Part shown: piece after piece, positions 16,209 through 25,710 of the stretch | Numbering within the stretch: position 1 is the stretch's first letter | Layout of the letters: every line of letters starts with the position of its first letter | Assembly (NCBI GenBank): GCA_013289855.1 | Contig: JABCZD010000003.1 | Span: 474,222 to 538,221 of the forward strand | Origin: Acidobacteriota bacterium | GTDB lineage: Bacteria > Acidobacteriota > Terriglobia > Acidiferrales > UBA7541 | DNA length: 64,000 bases | Reading direction: 5' to 3' | Notes under the pieces: model-generated | What the model saw: only the letters and a program-made list of their open reading frames with translations | Told to the model about the DNA's origin: nothing | Databases searched by the model: none | Translations under genes and position numbers: made by a program

Positions 16209-17848
16209 GCCGTCGCATGCAAATCGTTCTGGCATCGTTCTGTTTTTGCTGGCTCTTCGTTTCGACGGCAGCCGCGCAATCGGGCGGCGAACTGCGTTTC
16301 AGCATCCAGTCCGAGCCAAAAACATTTGATCCGATGCTGGCGGACGATGATTCCTCCGAGACCATCCGCTACTTGACGGGCGGATTTTTGATCCGGCTAA
16401 ATCGCCAGACGCAAACTCTGGAGCCGGAGCTGGCCACCTCCTGGAAGGTTTCGAATGGAGGGCAAACTATCTCCTTCGAACTGCGCAGGAACGTAGTCTT
16501 CTCTGACGGCACGCCATTCTCCGCGGACGACGTGGCCTACACCATGCGTACCCTGATGGATCCAAATCTTCATTCACCCACCGCGGATCCTTTTCGTTCC
16601 GTCGAGGGGCAGGTAAAAATTGACGTCAAGAGCCCGACCGCGATCGTGTTGCAGTTTCCCGGACCGGTGGCCAATCTCGAAGAACTATTCGATAGCGTGG
16701 CGATCGTTTCCGCAAAGTCGCCGCACCGCGATGTTGCCGGCCTTGGACCTTTTGTCGTCGCCGAACACAAGGCTGGCTCTTCCATCGTGTTGCGTCGCAA
16801 TCCCAACTATTGGAAACGCGACGCCGCTGGCAAGCCGCTGCCGTATCTCGATGCCGTGCATCTGGACATTCAGCAAAACCGCGACCTGGAAATGCTACGC
16901 TTCCGCCGCGGCGAGATTCAGCTGATCAACACCATCGCGCCGGATGCCTTCGATCGCCTCGCTGCGGACATGCGCTCGGCCGCACACGACGCTGGCCCTT
17001 CTTTTGACACCGAACAGATGTGGTTCAATCAGGTGGCTTCGGCGCCCATTCCCGACTACAAGAAGGCCTGGTTTCGTTCGCAGAATTTCCGCCGCGCCGT
17101 TTCACAGGCGATCAACCGCGCGGACATGTGCCGTATTGCCTTCGCCGGGCACGCGCAACCCGCGGCGGGAATGATCTCGCCGGCGAATCATTTCTGGTTC
17201 AACGCGAAACTGCGTCCCGAAGAAACGGATGTCCCCGGCGCGTTGAAACGGCTGGCGGACGACGGTTTTCACCTGGATAAAGATGTGCTGCGCGATCGCG
17301 ATGGGCACGCCGTGGAATTTTCCATCATCACGAACGCCGGGAATAAAGTGCGCGAGCGTCTTGCGGTGATGATGCAGGACGACCTGGCGAGGATCGGCAT
17401 TCGCTTGAATGTCGTGACGCTGGATTTTCCATCCCTAATTGATCGCATCAGCCACAGCTTCAATTACGAAGCTTGTTTGCTGGGGCTGGTTAACGTGGAC
17501 CTCGATCCCAGCACGCAGATGAATGTGTGGCTCAGCTCCGCCAGCAATCACCAGTGGAACCCCGAAGAAAAAACGCCCGCCACGCCATGGGAAGTGGAGA
17601 TCGACCGCTTGATGCACGCACAAGCTTCCACCACCGACAATAAACAGCGCAAGGAATATTTCGATCGCGTGCAGGAAATCGTTGCCGACCAGGCGCCGTT
17701 CATCTATCTCGTAAATAAAAATGCGCTCTCGGCGGTGTCTCCTACGGTCCGCAATGCCGCGCCCGTGGTGCTGCGTCCACAGACCTACTGGAATATCGAC
17801 AGCCTGTATTTAGCTGCGCCCGATCCTAGTGGACGCCACGGTGAGTAG
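16205..17848 (+). CDS. ABC transporter substrate-binding protein, family 5
   Basis: An exported SBP_bac_5 protein of 547 residues that captures peptides or similar ligands in the periplasm. The ATG at 16205 overlaps the permease stop and opens a signal peptide (IVLASFCFCWLFVSTAAAQ). The family motif SEPKTFDPMLADD, the W-containing LATSWKVSNGGQTISF block and RRAVSQAINRADMCRIAF all fit. The gene overlaps the following ATPase gene. Having the binding protein last but one, with permeases first, is less common but not rare. Confidence 0.87.
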   Translation: MSRRMQIVLASFCFCWLFVSTAAAQSGGELRFSIQSEPKTFDPMLADDDSSETIRYLTGGFLIRLNRQTQTLEPELATSWKVSNGGQTISFELRRNVVFSDGTPFSADDVAYTMRTLMDPNLHSPTADPFRSVEGQVKIDVKSPTAIVLQFPGPVANLEELFDSVAIVSAKSPHRDVAGLGPFVVAEHKAGSSIVLRRNPNYWKRDAAGKPLPYLDAVHLDIQQNRDLEMLRFRRGEIQLINTIAPDAFDRLAADMRSAAHDAGPSFDTEQMWFNQVASAPIPDYKKAWFRSQNFRRAVSQAINRADMCRIAFAGHAQPAAGMISPANHFWFNAKLRPEETDVPGALKRLADDGFHLDKDVLRDRDGHAVEFSIITNAGNKVRERLAVMMQDDLARIGIRLNVVTLDFPSLIDRISHSFNYEACLLGLVNVDLDPSTQMNVWLSSASNHQWNPEEKTPATPWEVEIDRLMHAQASTTDNKQRKEYFDRVQEIVADQAPFIYLVNKNALSAVSPTVRNAAPVVLRPQTYWNIDSLYLAAPDPSGRHGE

Positions 17849-18659
17849 CGGCGAAAACATTCTTTCGGCAAATATTTCCGTGGACTACCCCGGGAAGAAA
17901 GGTGTCTTGCGTGACGTAGCGCTGGACATCGCGCAAGGTGAGATTCTCGGGCTGGTCGGCGAAAGCGGCTCAGGCAAGAGTACTTTGTCGCTCGCGATTC
18001 TCGGGCTTCTCAACTTGAAGGGTGGCACCGCGCGCGGCAACATGGCATTTCTTGGGCGCGAGTTGACAACGCTCTCCGAACGCGAGATGCGCAGTATTCG
18101 CGGCCGTCAATTATCCCTGGTGCTGCAAAGCCCCCATTCGTCGCTGAACCCCGCACTCAAGATCGGGACGCAACTCACGGAAGCCTGGAAAGCTCACGCG
18201 CAGGGCAGCCGGGTGCAATGCCGGCGAGACATTCTGAGCGCGCTGCAAATGGTCAGCCTGCTGGATGGCGAGTCGTTGCTGAACCGCCGGCCTTCTGAAC
18301 TCAGCGTCGGCCAAGCGCAACGCGTGCTAATCGCCTTGGCCATTTTGCACCGGCCGGTGCTCTTGATTGCCGACGAACCCACAAGCGCTCTGGACATGAT
18401 CACGCAGTCCGAAATATTGCGACTCTTCGCCCGTTTGAATCGCGAACTGCGCATGTCCATTCTGTTTATCTCACATGACCTGCTGGCCGTCGCGTCACTC
18501 TGCCACCGCATCGCGATTCTGAAGGATGGCGAAGTCGTGGAGTGCGGAAGCACAGAGATGATCTTCAATCATCCCGAACACTCGTACACGCGCCAACTGA
18601 TCGCGGCTCTGCCCGCCGCTCCCGCGCGCCTGGAAGAGGTTGTGGTTTACTCGCGCTGA
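17829..18659 (+). CDS. Peptide-type ABC transporter ATPase (DppD/OppD-like)
   Basis: The nucleotide-binding subunit of the importer, 276 residues. Walker A is GLVGESGSGKST, the Q-loop is SLVLQSPHSSLNP, Walker B is LLIADEPTSALD, and the H-loop is ILFISHDLLAV. The signature reads LSVGQAQR instead of LSGGQ, an unusual change at the second position. Peptide importers generally need two ATPases (DppD plus DppF); only one is encoded here, so it may act as a homodimer or pair with a distant partner. The start is GTG 17829 or GTG 17841; both overlap the upstream stop. Confidence 0.84.
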   Translation: MDATVSSGENILSANISVDYPGKKGVLRDVALDIAQGEILGLVGESGSGKSTLSLAILGLLNLKGGTARGNMAFLGRELTTLSEREMRSIRGRQLSLVLQSPHSSLNPALKIGTQLTEAWKAHAQGSRVQCRRDILSALQMVSLLDGESLLNRRPSELSVGQAQRVLIALAILHRPVLLIADEPTSALDMITQSEILRLFARLNRELRMSILFISHDLLAVASLCHRIAILKDGEVVECGSTEMIFNHPEHSYTRQLIAALPAAPARLEEVVVYSR

Positions 18660-19135
18660 CCTTTCCCAGCACTGCTTAGGGCGCTCTTTTCTATAGACAT
18701 TTCGTTTTCTCCTGTAAAAGAAATCCTGCTGCGATGCACTCGTCGGCAGTTCCGGAGTCTTCGGTCAATAGAAGGAAGGTAAAAAATAGGCAAGCGAAAT
18801 GTGTACGCGCAAGGCTCTGATTCTATAAAGGTTATGCACCGTAATGGCATGCGCGGGTGCTCTATGCTGAAGCCTCGTTGAGCTTCCGTGCTCCTGCGCC
18901 ATCGGCAGAAGCGCCCATTACTATGCCGTGCGTTTTCTGTGGAAGTAAGGAAAGGGCCTAGCCAAATGAGGAGACTGGGAATCGTGCGCGACCTTCGCTA
19001 CTCCTGCCACTCCCCACTCTAAAAAAACAAGTTTAGCTATTACACAACTCTGCGATAGACTCCTGCGCGCACTGCTTAGTCCCTGATAACGTAAAGTGTA
19101 AGCAACGTCTCAAATTCCTGATCGGGAGGGTTTCG
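18660..19135. other. Intergenic region, nothing assignable
   Basis: A 476-bp spacer between the ABC ATPase stop and the membrane-protein start. Both strands lack an ORF with family support, and I see no tRNA-like cloverleaf. GGGAGG just before 19136 is the ribosome site of the next gene. A small RNA could hide here, but nothing in the sequence shows it. Confidence 0.4.
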
Positions 19136-20008
19136 ATGGCCGAACCAGCTCTGCGCCCACTGTCGCTTGGGGAAATTCTCGACCGTACCTTTTCGCTCTA
19201 CCGCCGCCATTTCGTGCTCTTCGTCGGAATCACCGCAATTCCGCACCTATTAATCCTGGGAATGAATCTGTGGCAAACCATTTTCATGAAAATGCCAGAG
19301 CTCACCACCAAAGGTCCTCTGGGAATGCCGGTGCACAGGCCTGCAGCACCCACCGGAGTCATGGCGCTGGGCCTCGTGTGGGGAATCGTTGCGGTGGTGG
19401 TCTACCTAATCGCGTATCTTTTTTCGCAAGGCGGAACGATCTACGCGGTATCGGAGCTTTATCTCGGACGCAACACCACGGTGGAAAGTTCGCTGCGCCG
19501 CGTCTGGGGCCAGTTAGCCAGTCTCTTCGGCGTCATCATCCTGAACGGTTTGGTGGTGGGCGTCGGTATTCTTTTCCTGGTCATACCGGGGATATATCTG
19601 GCCTGCCGCCTGATCACTTGCGTTCCGGCCGCGCTGCTGGAAGATTTGGGCGCGCGCGAATCTCTTGAACGCAGTTTCTTTCTCACCAAAGATAATGCCG
19701 GCCGGGCTTTTCTGATTTACCTGCTCTATTTTTTTCTTACCTACGCCGCCGCGCTTTTGATCGGCGGGCCGCTGGGCGTGGCCATCGCCTTGCACGGCAA
19801 AGATCCCAACACGCTTCGAATCCTGACCGCGCTGCTGCAGGTATCCAGCTTTCTGATTGGCATCGTGGTCGGACCCATCCTGTTGATCGCCACGTCCCTT
19901 TTTTATTACGATTTGCGAGTGCGCAAAGAAGCCTTCGACTTGCAGTTAATGATGAATCCTTCGGGAAACATTGCCGGCCCTTCGCGACTTCCGTCGATCA
20001 TTTCCTGA
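19136..20008 (+). CDS. Polytopic membrane protein of envelope cluster
   Basis: A 290-residue inner-membrane protein opening with LSLGEILDRTFSLYRRHF, a signature I associate with widespread DUF-type membrane proteins (GDPD-like membrane domain). Five or six spans follow, including VVVYLIAYLFSQGGTIYAV and IILNGLVVGVGILFLVIPG. The ATG is preceded by GGGAGG at 6 nt. It heads a same-strand cluster with DUF4129, DUF4350, MoxR and DUF58 genes, which suggests an envelope or secretion-related role. The exact function is unknown. Confidence 0.7.
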   Translation: MAEPALRPLSLGEILDRTFSLYRRHFVLFVGITAIPHLLILGMNLWQTIFMKMPELTTKGPLGMPVHRPAAPTGVMALGLVWGIVAVVVYLIAYLFSQGGTIYAVSELYLGRNTTVESSLRRVWGQLASLFGVIILNGLVVGVGILFLVIPGIYLACRLITCVPAALLEDLGARESLERSFFLTKDNAGRAFLIYLLYFFLTYAAALLIGGPLGVAIALHGKDPNTLRILTALLQVSSFLIGIVVGPILLIATSLFYYDLRVRKEAFDLQLMMNPSGNIAGPSRLPSIIS

Positions 20009-20048
20009 GCAGCGTGAGGCGCGTCATCTTCACAGCCCTGGGGTGTTC

Positions 20049-21026
20049 ATGAAGCGGTTTGTGTTTGCCACGCTGTTGCTGCTGTGCGCGCAGTGGAACG
20101 TTGCGGCGTCCGCGCAATCACAAACAATCCAGTCTGAGCCAGACGGCACGTTGGGCAATGCTTATGACCCCCAGCATTTCGCGGCGGAATTGCAGCGTCT
20201 TTCCCGGCTGCTGGACAAACATCCTTCCCTGCAAAGGATCGTCGCCGTGCGCGAGGCGCTGCCCGCGCAATGGTTCGTCACGACTCCCGAAAGCACCTAC
20301 GGCATTTCCAGCTCCGAGCTGCGCGAGAAGCTCGCCGCAGGGAACAGCGAAGACGCCCAAGCCTGGCTCGAAAATATGTCCGAAGAAATCGCCAGCTATG
20401 CGGACGGATCCGCACCGCCCGGCGATCCTGCGACCGAGCTGCACAAAATCCTCGCCGAAAACCAATTTGCGGGAGTCCGCCCGCCCACCGCGTGGGAACT
20501 TTTTAAACAACGGCTTGCCGACTGGCTGCAAAAGCTTTTGTCCCGTTTGTTCGCCGGCCTCAGCCGTTATCCGCTGAGTGGCGAAATTCTTTTCTGGCTG
20601 GTGGTGATTGGCGCGGCCAGTCTGATTGCCTTCGCTATATTTCGTTTCTTCATCAGTCGCGATCGCCTGGAATCCATGGTGCGCGGGCCGGAAGTGCTGG
20701 CCTCGCGCACCTGGCAGGAATGGCTGCGCCTGGCCCGCGCCGCCGCAAACCGTGGCGATTTTCGCGAAGCGGTTCACGCAGCATATTGGGCGGGAATCGT
20801 ACGTCTCGAAGAGACGGGCATTTTCGCCAGAGACCGCAGCAAGACTCCACGGGAATATTTGCGCCTGGCCAGCGCGCCGTCCACCGCGAATCGGCAATAT
20901 CGCGAACCGCTTTCCACGCTCACCGCCATCCTTGAAAAAACGTGGTACGCAAATCGCGGAGCCAATGCGGAAGACTTTCAAGACACGCTTCGCCAACTGG
21001 AGGCTCTCGGATGCCAGTTGGAGTAG
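20049..21026 (+). CDS. DUF4129-type membrane protein
   Basis: A 325-residue protein with an N-terminal signal peptide (MKRFVFATLLLLCAQWNVAA), an alpha-helical exported region, one membrane span at about residue 180-205 (ILFWLVVIGAASLIAFAIFRFF), and a cytoplasmic C-terminal domain. That domain has the DUF4129 pattern: RGDFREAVHAAYWAGIVRLE, then KTPREYLR, then LTAILEKTWYAN. DUF4129 proteins accompany MoxR-DUF58 operons. Start at ATG 20049. It overlaps the next gene by 16 bp. Confidence 0.75.
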   Translation: MKRFVFATLLLLCAQWNVAASAQSQTIQSEPDGTLGNAYDPQHFAAELQRLSRLLDKHPSLQRIVAVREALPAQWFVTTPESTYGISSSELREKLAAGNSEDAQAWLENMSEEIASYADGSAPPGDPATELHKILAENQFAGVRPPTAWELFKQRLADWLQKLLSRLFAGLSRYPLSGEILFWLVVIGAASLIAFAIFRFFISRDRLESMVRGPEVLASRTWQEWLRLARAAANRGDFREAVHAAYWAGIVRLEETGIFARDRSKTPREYLRLASAPSTANRQYREPLSTLTAILEKTWYANRGANAEDFQDTLRQLEALGCQLE

Positions 21027-22201
21027 CGTCTTCGGACAAAAAATTATTAACCTTCGGTGGCGGTCTGTTGATACTGATGTTGATCGTCAGCATCGCGCTC
21101 GCGCCGCCGGCTGAGCTGAACCAATCCAAAGTTCCGTCCAGCTATTCCGCGCAGTCCGCCGGAGCGCAAGCTGCTTACCGCCTGCTTTCCGCGCTGCACT
21201 ATCCCGTGCGCCGGTGGCAAAGCCCGCCAACGGAATTGAGCGCCGGCAACACCAATACTCTATTAATCCTGGCCGAGCCCCGCCAACCGCCCAGCGCGAA
21301 CGAACGCAAGGCGCTCGAGAATTTCGTAAGGAATGGCGGCCACGTATTGTTCACAGGCGGCGACATTCAAAGCTATTTCCCCAGCGCAAACATGTTGCAG
21401 GAGTACGCCACTCCTTCGTGGCAAACCTTCACTCCGAATCTTCCCTCCATCTACACGCGCGGCGTGCCAAAAATCACGTTGCAGCCGCAGGCCTACTGGG
21501 GGAAATTGCAATCGCGGCAGTTGGCGCTATATGGCGACAAAGATTCTCCGGTGGTGGTCAGCTGGATTCTCGGCGACGGCCACATCAGCTGGTGGGCCGG
21601 CTCCACTCCGCTGAGCAACGCCGGTATCTCCGCGGAAAGCAATTTGCAGTTTTTTCTGGATGCCGCTTCCAACTGGAATAGCGACGAACCGTACCAAATT
21701 TACTGGGACGAATACTTTCACGGCGAGCGCAGCTCGCTCTGGAGTTACGTGGAAAAAACGTCTCTCGCCTGGGGCGCGCTGCAGATCGCTATTCTCGTGG
21801 CCGCCGTGCTGTTCACTTTCGCGCGCCGCAGCGGACCAATTTTTATCCCCGTGGAAGTGTCCCGGCTCTCGCCGCTGGAATTTGTGGACACGCTCGGCGG
21901 ACTTTACGAGCGGGCCGGTGCCGGCTCGGCTGCCGTGTCTGTTTCCTTGCAGCGATTGCGCACCTTGCTTACGCGCCAGCTGGCGCTGTCTTCCTCCACG
22001 TCCGCCGTAGCGCTGGCCGCGGCCGCGGAGCAGCGCCTCGGATGGCGCGACAAGAACCTCCGCGATACTCTGGTTTCGGCCGAGGCCGCCACCCGCCAGG
22101 AAAAAGTCACTTCCCGTACCGCGCTTGAACTGGTAAGAAGTCTGGAATTATTTTCTGCCCGGCTGGACATGCGCTCTAAACTCATCATGGAGAAAAAATA
22201 A
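21011..22201 (+). CDS. DUF4350-type membrane protein
   Basis: A 396-residue protein with an N-terminal membrane anchor (LLTFGGGLLILMLIVSIALA), a large extracytoplasmic domain, then a second span (ALQIAILVAAVLFTFA) and a helical cytoplasmic tail. The extracytoplasmic part fits DUF4350: SAYRLL-like start (GAQAAYRLLSALHYPVRRW), a Rossmann-like NTLLILAEP strand and FVRNGGHVLFTGG. It overlaps the DUF4129 gene and lies 2 bp before the MoxR gene, so the three are co-transcribed. The function in this cluster is unknown but probably envelope-related. Confidence 0.75.
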   Translation: MPVGVASSDKKLLTFGGGLLILMLIVSIALAPPAELNQSKVPSSYSAQSAGAQAAYRLLSALHYPVRRWQSPPTELSAGNTNTLLILAEPRQPPSANERKALENFVRNGGHVLFTGGDIQSYFPSANMLQEYATPSWQTFTPNLPSIYTRGVPKITLQPQAYWGKLQSRQLALYGDKDSPVVVSWILGDGHISWWAGSTPLSNAGISAESNLQFFLDAASNWNSDEPYQIYWDEYFHGERSSLWSYVEKTSLAWGALQIAILVAAVLFTFARRSGPIFIPVEVSRLSPLEFVDTLGGLYERAGAGSAAVSVSLQRLRTLLTRQLALSSSTSAVALAAAAEQRLGWRDKNLRDTLVSAEAATRQEKVTSRTALELVRSLELFSARLDMRSKLIMEKK

Positions 22202-22203
22202 TC

Positions 22204-23151
22204 GTGGAACATCTTCCCGCTCTAGCCACCCTGGTCCGCAGCGGCCTTTCCAAAATCATCGTTGGCCAACAGGAAGTGATCGATCAACTGGTCGTGGTCT
22301 TGGTCTGCAGCGGACACGGGCTGATCGAAGGTGTACCGGGATTGGCAAAAACGCTGATCGTAAAATCCCTGGCTCGCCTGTGCGGGCTGGACTTTCAGCG
22401 CGTGCAGTGCACCGCCGACCTGATGCCCGCGGACGTCACGGGAACTAATATTTTTAATCTGAGCAGCAGCACCTTCAGCCTGCACCGCGGCCCGATCTTC
22501 ACGGACCTGTTGCTGGTGGACGAAATCAATCGCACCTCGCCGCGCACCCAGGCCGCGCTACTGGAATCCATGGAAGAGCGACAGGTGACCATCGACGGGA
22601 CAACTTATCCGCTCTCTGGAAGTTTCTCCGTGCTAGCCACGCAAAATCCCGTGGAGTTTGAGGGCACCTATCCATTGCCGGAAGCTCAGCTTGATCGTTT
22701 TCTGTTGAAAATTCTGATCACCTATCCCTCCGCCGCCGAAGAGGTGCAAATCCTCACCCAGTATGAACAGGGCTTCGACCCGCACCATTTGGAAAAAATT
22801 GCGCTGGATCCCATTCCCGCCGGACTCCTCGCGGCCGCCCGCCAGGAGATCGAAAAGGTCCGCGTCGAGCCCGCGCTGTATTCCTATCTGGTGGCGTTGG
22901 TGCGCCGGACGCGCGACTGGCCGGCCATCGCTCTGGGCGGCAGTTCGCGTGCTATCGTGGCGCTCTTTTTTGTGGCACGCGCATTCGCTGCGATGGATGG
23001 CCGCGATTTCCTTTTGCCAGACGACGTCAAAGCTGCCGCGCTTCCGGTGCTGCGGCATCGTCTCCTGCTGAAGCCGGAGGCCGATCTTGAAGGTTTGACG
23101 CCCGATCAGGTAATCGCGCAGGTTATTTCCGCGGTAGAGGTACCGAAGTAA
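22204..23151 (+). CDS. MoxR-family AAA+ ATPase
   Basis: A 315-residue cytoplasmic AAA+ chaperone. Walker A is GVPGLAKT, Walker B is LLLVDEINRTSPRTQAALLESMEERQV (the MoxR hallmark), and sensor 1 is LATQNPVEFEGTYPLPEAQLDRF. MoxR proteins remodel or activate partner proteins that often carry von Willebrand or DUF58 domains; such a partner is encoded next (23298). The start is GTG 22204, two bases after the previous stop. Confidence 0.92.
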   Translation: MEHLPALATLVRSGLSKIIVGQQEVIDQLVVVLVCSGHGLIEGVPGLAKTLIVKSLARLCGLDFQRVQCTADLMPADVTGTNIFNLSSSTFSLHRGPIFTDLLLVDEINRTSPRTQAALLESMEERQVTIDGTTYPLSGSFSVLATQNPVEFEGTYPLPEAQLDRFLLKILITYPSAAEEVQILTQYEQGFDPHHLEKIALDPIPAGLLAAARQEIEKVRVEPALYSYLVALVRRTRDWPAIALGGSSRAIVALFFVARAFAAMDGRDFLLPDDVKAAALPVLRHRLLLKPEADLEGLTPDQVIAQVISAVEVPK

Positions 23152-23297
23152 GTCGCAGTTCCGCGCGAAGGCAAAATCCGAAAGTAGTGAAGCGATGAAA
23201 TAACGCCGTGCGGCAATGAGTTGCAGGGCAACGCGGAAAGTCTGTTGCGCTTGGAGAGTATGGCCGACGTACACGATTTGCGAACTAGAGGCCGCGA

Positions 23298-24695
23298 ATG
23301 AGTTCGCCGCGTCCGCTTGTACCTTTGCCGGTGGAAGCGCGCGCGCGGTCCAACGGCAGGCTGCCCTTCAGTTTTGGCATGCGTTTTTTTGTGGTGTTGT
23401 TGCTTGGCTTTCTTTGGTTGGTGCCCGCGTGGTGGGCTCCGCGGCTGATCGCGGCGATGATTTTTTGGGATGCTATTGCGCTCGCGGCGGTCGCAATCGA
23501 TTTTCTGGCTTTGCCGAAACCCTCGCAACTATTCGTGCAGCGCAGTTGGGAACACGCTCCCGCATTGGCCACCGCATCGCAAATCACACTCGTGATTCGC
23601 AACTTCGCGAACTCCGCGGTGCGCTGCGTGGTAGTGGATGAAACGCCTGCGTCGCTGCGCGAGGCGCCGCCGAATCTGTCGATGGTGGTTCCCGGTAATG
23701 CGCAAACCAGCCAGCGCTATCCCATTCAGCCGCGGCTGCGCGGAGACGTCCGCATCGGGCGAGTTTTCCTCCGCTACCAGAGTTATCTCGGTTTCGTCGA
23801 GCGCTGGGCCGTCGCGGAAATTCCGCAAATCGCCAGAGTTCTTCCGGACCTGGAGCAGGCACGGCAACAAGTGCTGCACCTGATCCGCAGCCGGCAGATT
23901 GAAATGGAAAAACGCCGGCGCCGGCAACGCGGGCACGGCCGCGAATTTGAAAGTCTTCGCGAATATCGCATGGGCGACGAACTGCGCGATATTTGCTGGA
24001 CCGCTACCGCGCGCCGTCATCAACTGACCACCCGCATCTTTGAAATTGAACGCAGCCAGGCGGTGTGGATTGTCTTGGATGCCGGCCGGCTGACCCGCGC
24101 AGAAATTCGCCAGCCGGATAGCGATTTACGTTTGGCCAAACTGGATTACGCCGTGAACGCCGCGCTGTCTCTGGCCCAAGTGGCCGGGCAATGCGGCGAT
24201 CGCGTGGGTCTACTGGCCTATGGCCGCGCGATTCAACAGAACATCGGCATCGGCCGCGGAGCGCAACATCAGCGCAATATCGTGGATTCGCTCGCGATGG
24301 TGCGCGGCGAAGCTTCAGAAGCCAATCACGCGCTGGCCGCGCGAGTGCTGCTTACTGAACAGTCTCGGCGCAGCCTGGTGGTTTGGATTACCGACTTTGC
24401 GGAAACGCCCACCACTCCGGAAGTGATCGAATACGCCATGCAGATGACCAAACGCCATCTAGTGATTTTCACCGCGGTGAGCCAGCCGGACCTGGCGGCG
24501 CTGGCGGCGGCCACTCCGGAGAACACCGAAGAAATGTATCGCCACGCCGCCGCGCTGGAAATTACCTCACGCCGCGAGCTATTGATGCGCGGTCTACGGC
24601 AACGCGGAGTATTCGCATTTGAACTGGTACCGGGTTTGCTGGCGTCTTCGGTGGTGAATCAGTATCTGGATATCAAGGAGCGAAACTTGTTGTAG
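23298..24695 (+). CDS. DUF58 protein (vWA-like), MoxR partner
   Basis: A 465-residue protein with two N-terminal membrane spans (residues about 25-75), a beta-rich domain and a DUF58 region. The DUF58 signature GREFESLREYRMGDELRDICWTATAR is plain near residues 213-238 and is followed by a vWA-like fold with ..VWIVLDAGR.. (a MIDAS-like strand). It is separated from MoxR by 146 bp with no visible gene. Its 3' end overlaps the convergent SpoIIM-like gene by 23 bp. Likely role: client of the MoxR ATPase in envelope assembly (inferred). Confidence 0.85.
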   Translation: MSSPRPLVPLPVEARARSNGRLPFSFGMRFFVVLLLGFLWLVPAWWAPRLIAAMIFWDAIALAAVAIDFLALPKPSQLFVQRSWEHAPALATASQITLVIRNFANSAVRCVVVDETPASLREAPPNLSMVVPGNAQTSQRYPIQPRLRGDVRIGRVFLRYQSYLGFVERWAVAEIPQIARVLPDLEQARQQVLHLIRSRQIEMEKRRRRQRGHGREFESLREYRMGDELRDICWTATARRHQLTTRIFEIERSQAVWIVLDAGRLTRAEIRQPDSDLRLAKLDYAVNAALSLAQVAGQCGDRVGLLAYGRAIQQNIGIGRGAQHQRNIVDSLAMVRGEASEANHALAARVLLTEQSRRSLVVWITDFAETPTTPEVIEYAMQMTKRHLVIFTAVSQPDLAALAAATPENTEEMYRHAAALEITSRRELLMRGLRQRGVFAFELVPGLLASSVVNQYLDIKERNLL

Positions 24696-25710
24696 CCGTG
24701 GTGGCTGGAGCCGCCGGCATGGCCACTGTAGCCGCTGATTTTCCAGCAACGGTCTTCCCGGAACCCGCGCTCTTGTACATTCCCGACAAATATCCCGCAA
24801 AAGCTAAGAACAAAACCGCAGCCAGCCCGAACTTCATCGCTACCGGCACGTGCGTGGGCGAAAAAAATCCTTCGAGCAGTCCCGCCACGACCAACATCGG
24901 AATGGTGCCCAGGAGCAAGCGCGATGCCCGGCTGCCGGCTTGCGCCAGCGAAGCTTTGCGCGGCAGCATTCCCGGAAAAAGCAGGCCGCGCGCAATTTCC
25001 AGGCCCGCGCCACCTGAAATAAAGATTGCCGGCAATTCCAGGACGCCGTGCGGGGCCACAAAGCTCCACAATTGCACGGCCATGCCGGCTTTCCAGGTGG
25101 CCGCGCCGATGACCCCGATCAGCAAGCCGTTGAAGGCCATCATCCAGATGGTTCCGAGCCCGCCGGTGATGCCCATGGCAAACGCCGAAAAGCACACGGA
25201 CAAATTGTTGGTCATGATTCCGGACGAGGCTAATGGCTTTATCGCCACAATCGATTCGGTCCACATCTTGTGCTGCTCGATCGTTTCCATCATCGCCGGG
25301 CCGACAACCCGATAGGCAAACGCCGGATCGCGCCAGGTCACCGCCCAAGCTACGATTCCCGCCACCATAAAAATCGCGAAGGCCAGCATGGTTTGCGGTA
25401 GCGTTTCGCGAAACACTTGCGGATAGGTGTCGCGGTAAAAACCGAGCAGCCCGCTGACTTTGCGTCCCTGCCCCAGATAGATTATGTTGTGCGCGCGGCC
25501 AAGTAGTTCGTTGAGATACGCGGCCAGTTGGCGCGTGGCTACATCTTCGCGAACGGTTGCCAGGTCGGAAGCAGTTTGACGATACAATAGCCCGAGTTCT
25601 TGCAATTCACTGTGGCTGAGTCCGCCCAAACCTCGGCTGGAGCGTTGCACCAATTGTTCCAGCCGGCTCCACAGCGGCCTGCGTTTTTCCAGCCAACGAT
25701 TGGATACCAT
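24673..25710 (-). CDS. SpoIIM/DUF95-like membrane protein
   Basis: A 345-residue integral membrane protein of the stage II sporulation protein M family, found widely in non-sporulating bacteria beside RDD and MoxR genes. The N-terminal cytoplasmic helices (LEQLVQRSSRGLGGLSHSELQELGLLYR) and the core motif FRETLPQTMLAFAIFMVAG are typical, and a conserved stretch LSVCFSAFAMGITGGLGTIW precedes the last spans. The C-terminal tail is Ala-rich. The ATG at 25710 overlaps the divergent RDD gene start; an ATG at 25737 is also possible. Function unknown. Confidence 0.8.
   Translation of the reverse strand: MVSNRWLEKRRPLWSRLEQLVQRSSRGLGGLSHSELQELGLLYRQTASDLATVREDVATRQLAAYLNELLGRAHNIIYLGQGRKVSGLLGFYRDTYPQVFRETLPQTMLAFAIFMVAGIVAWAVTWRDPAFAYRVVGPAMMETIEQHKMWTESIVAIKPLASSGIMTNNLSVCFSAFAMGITGGLGTIWMMAFNGLLIGVIGAATWKAGMAVQLWSFVAPHGVLELPAIFISGGAGLEIARGLLFPGMLPRKASLAQAGSRASRLLLGTIPMLVVAGLLEGFFSPTHVPVAMKFGLAAVLFLAFAGYLSGMYKSAGSGKTVAGKSAATVAMPAAPATTATTSFAP

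Noticed and set aside
18660..19135. 6S or other structured RNA in the spacer
   Set aside because: I could not draw a convincing long stem with the central bubble expected of 6S RNA, nor any cloverleaf.
20118..20996. 292-codon minus-strand frame opposite the DUF4129 gene
   Set aside because: Mirror of GC-rich coding DNA; the plus strand has a signal peptide and the DUF4129 motif.
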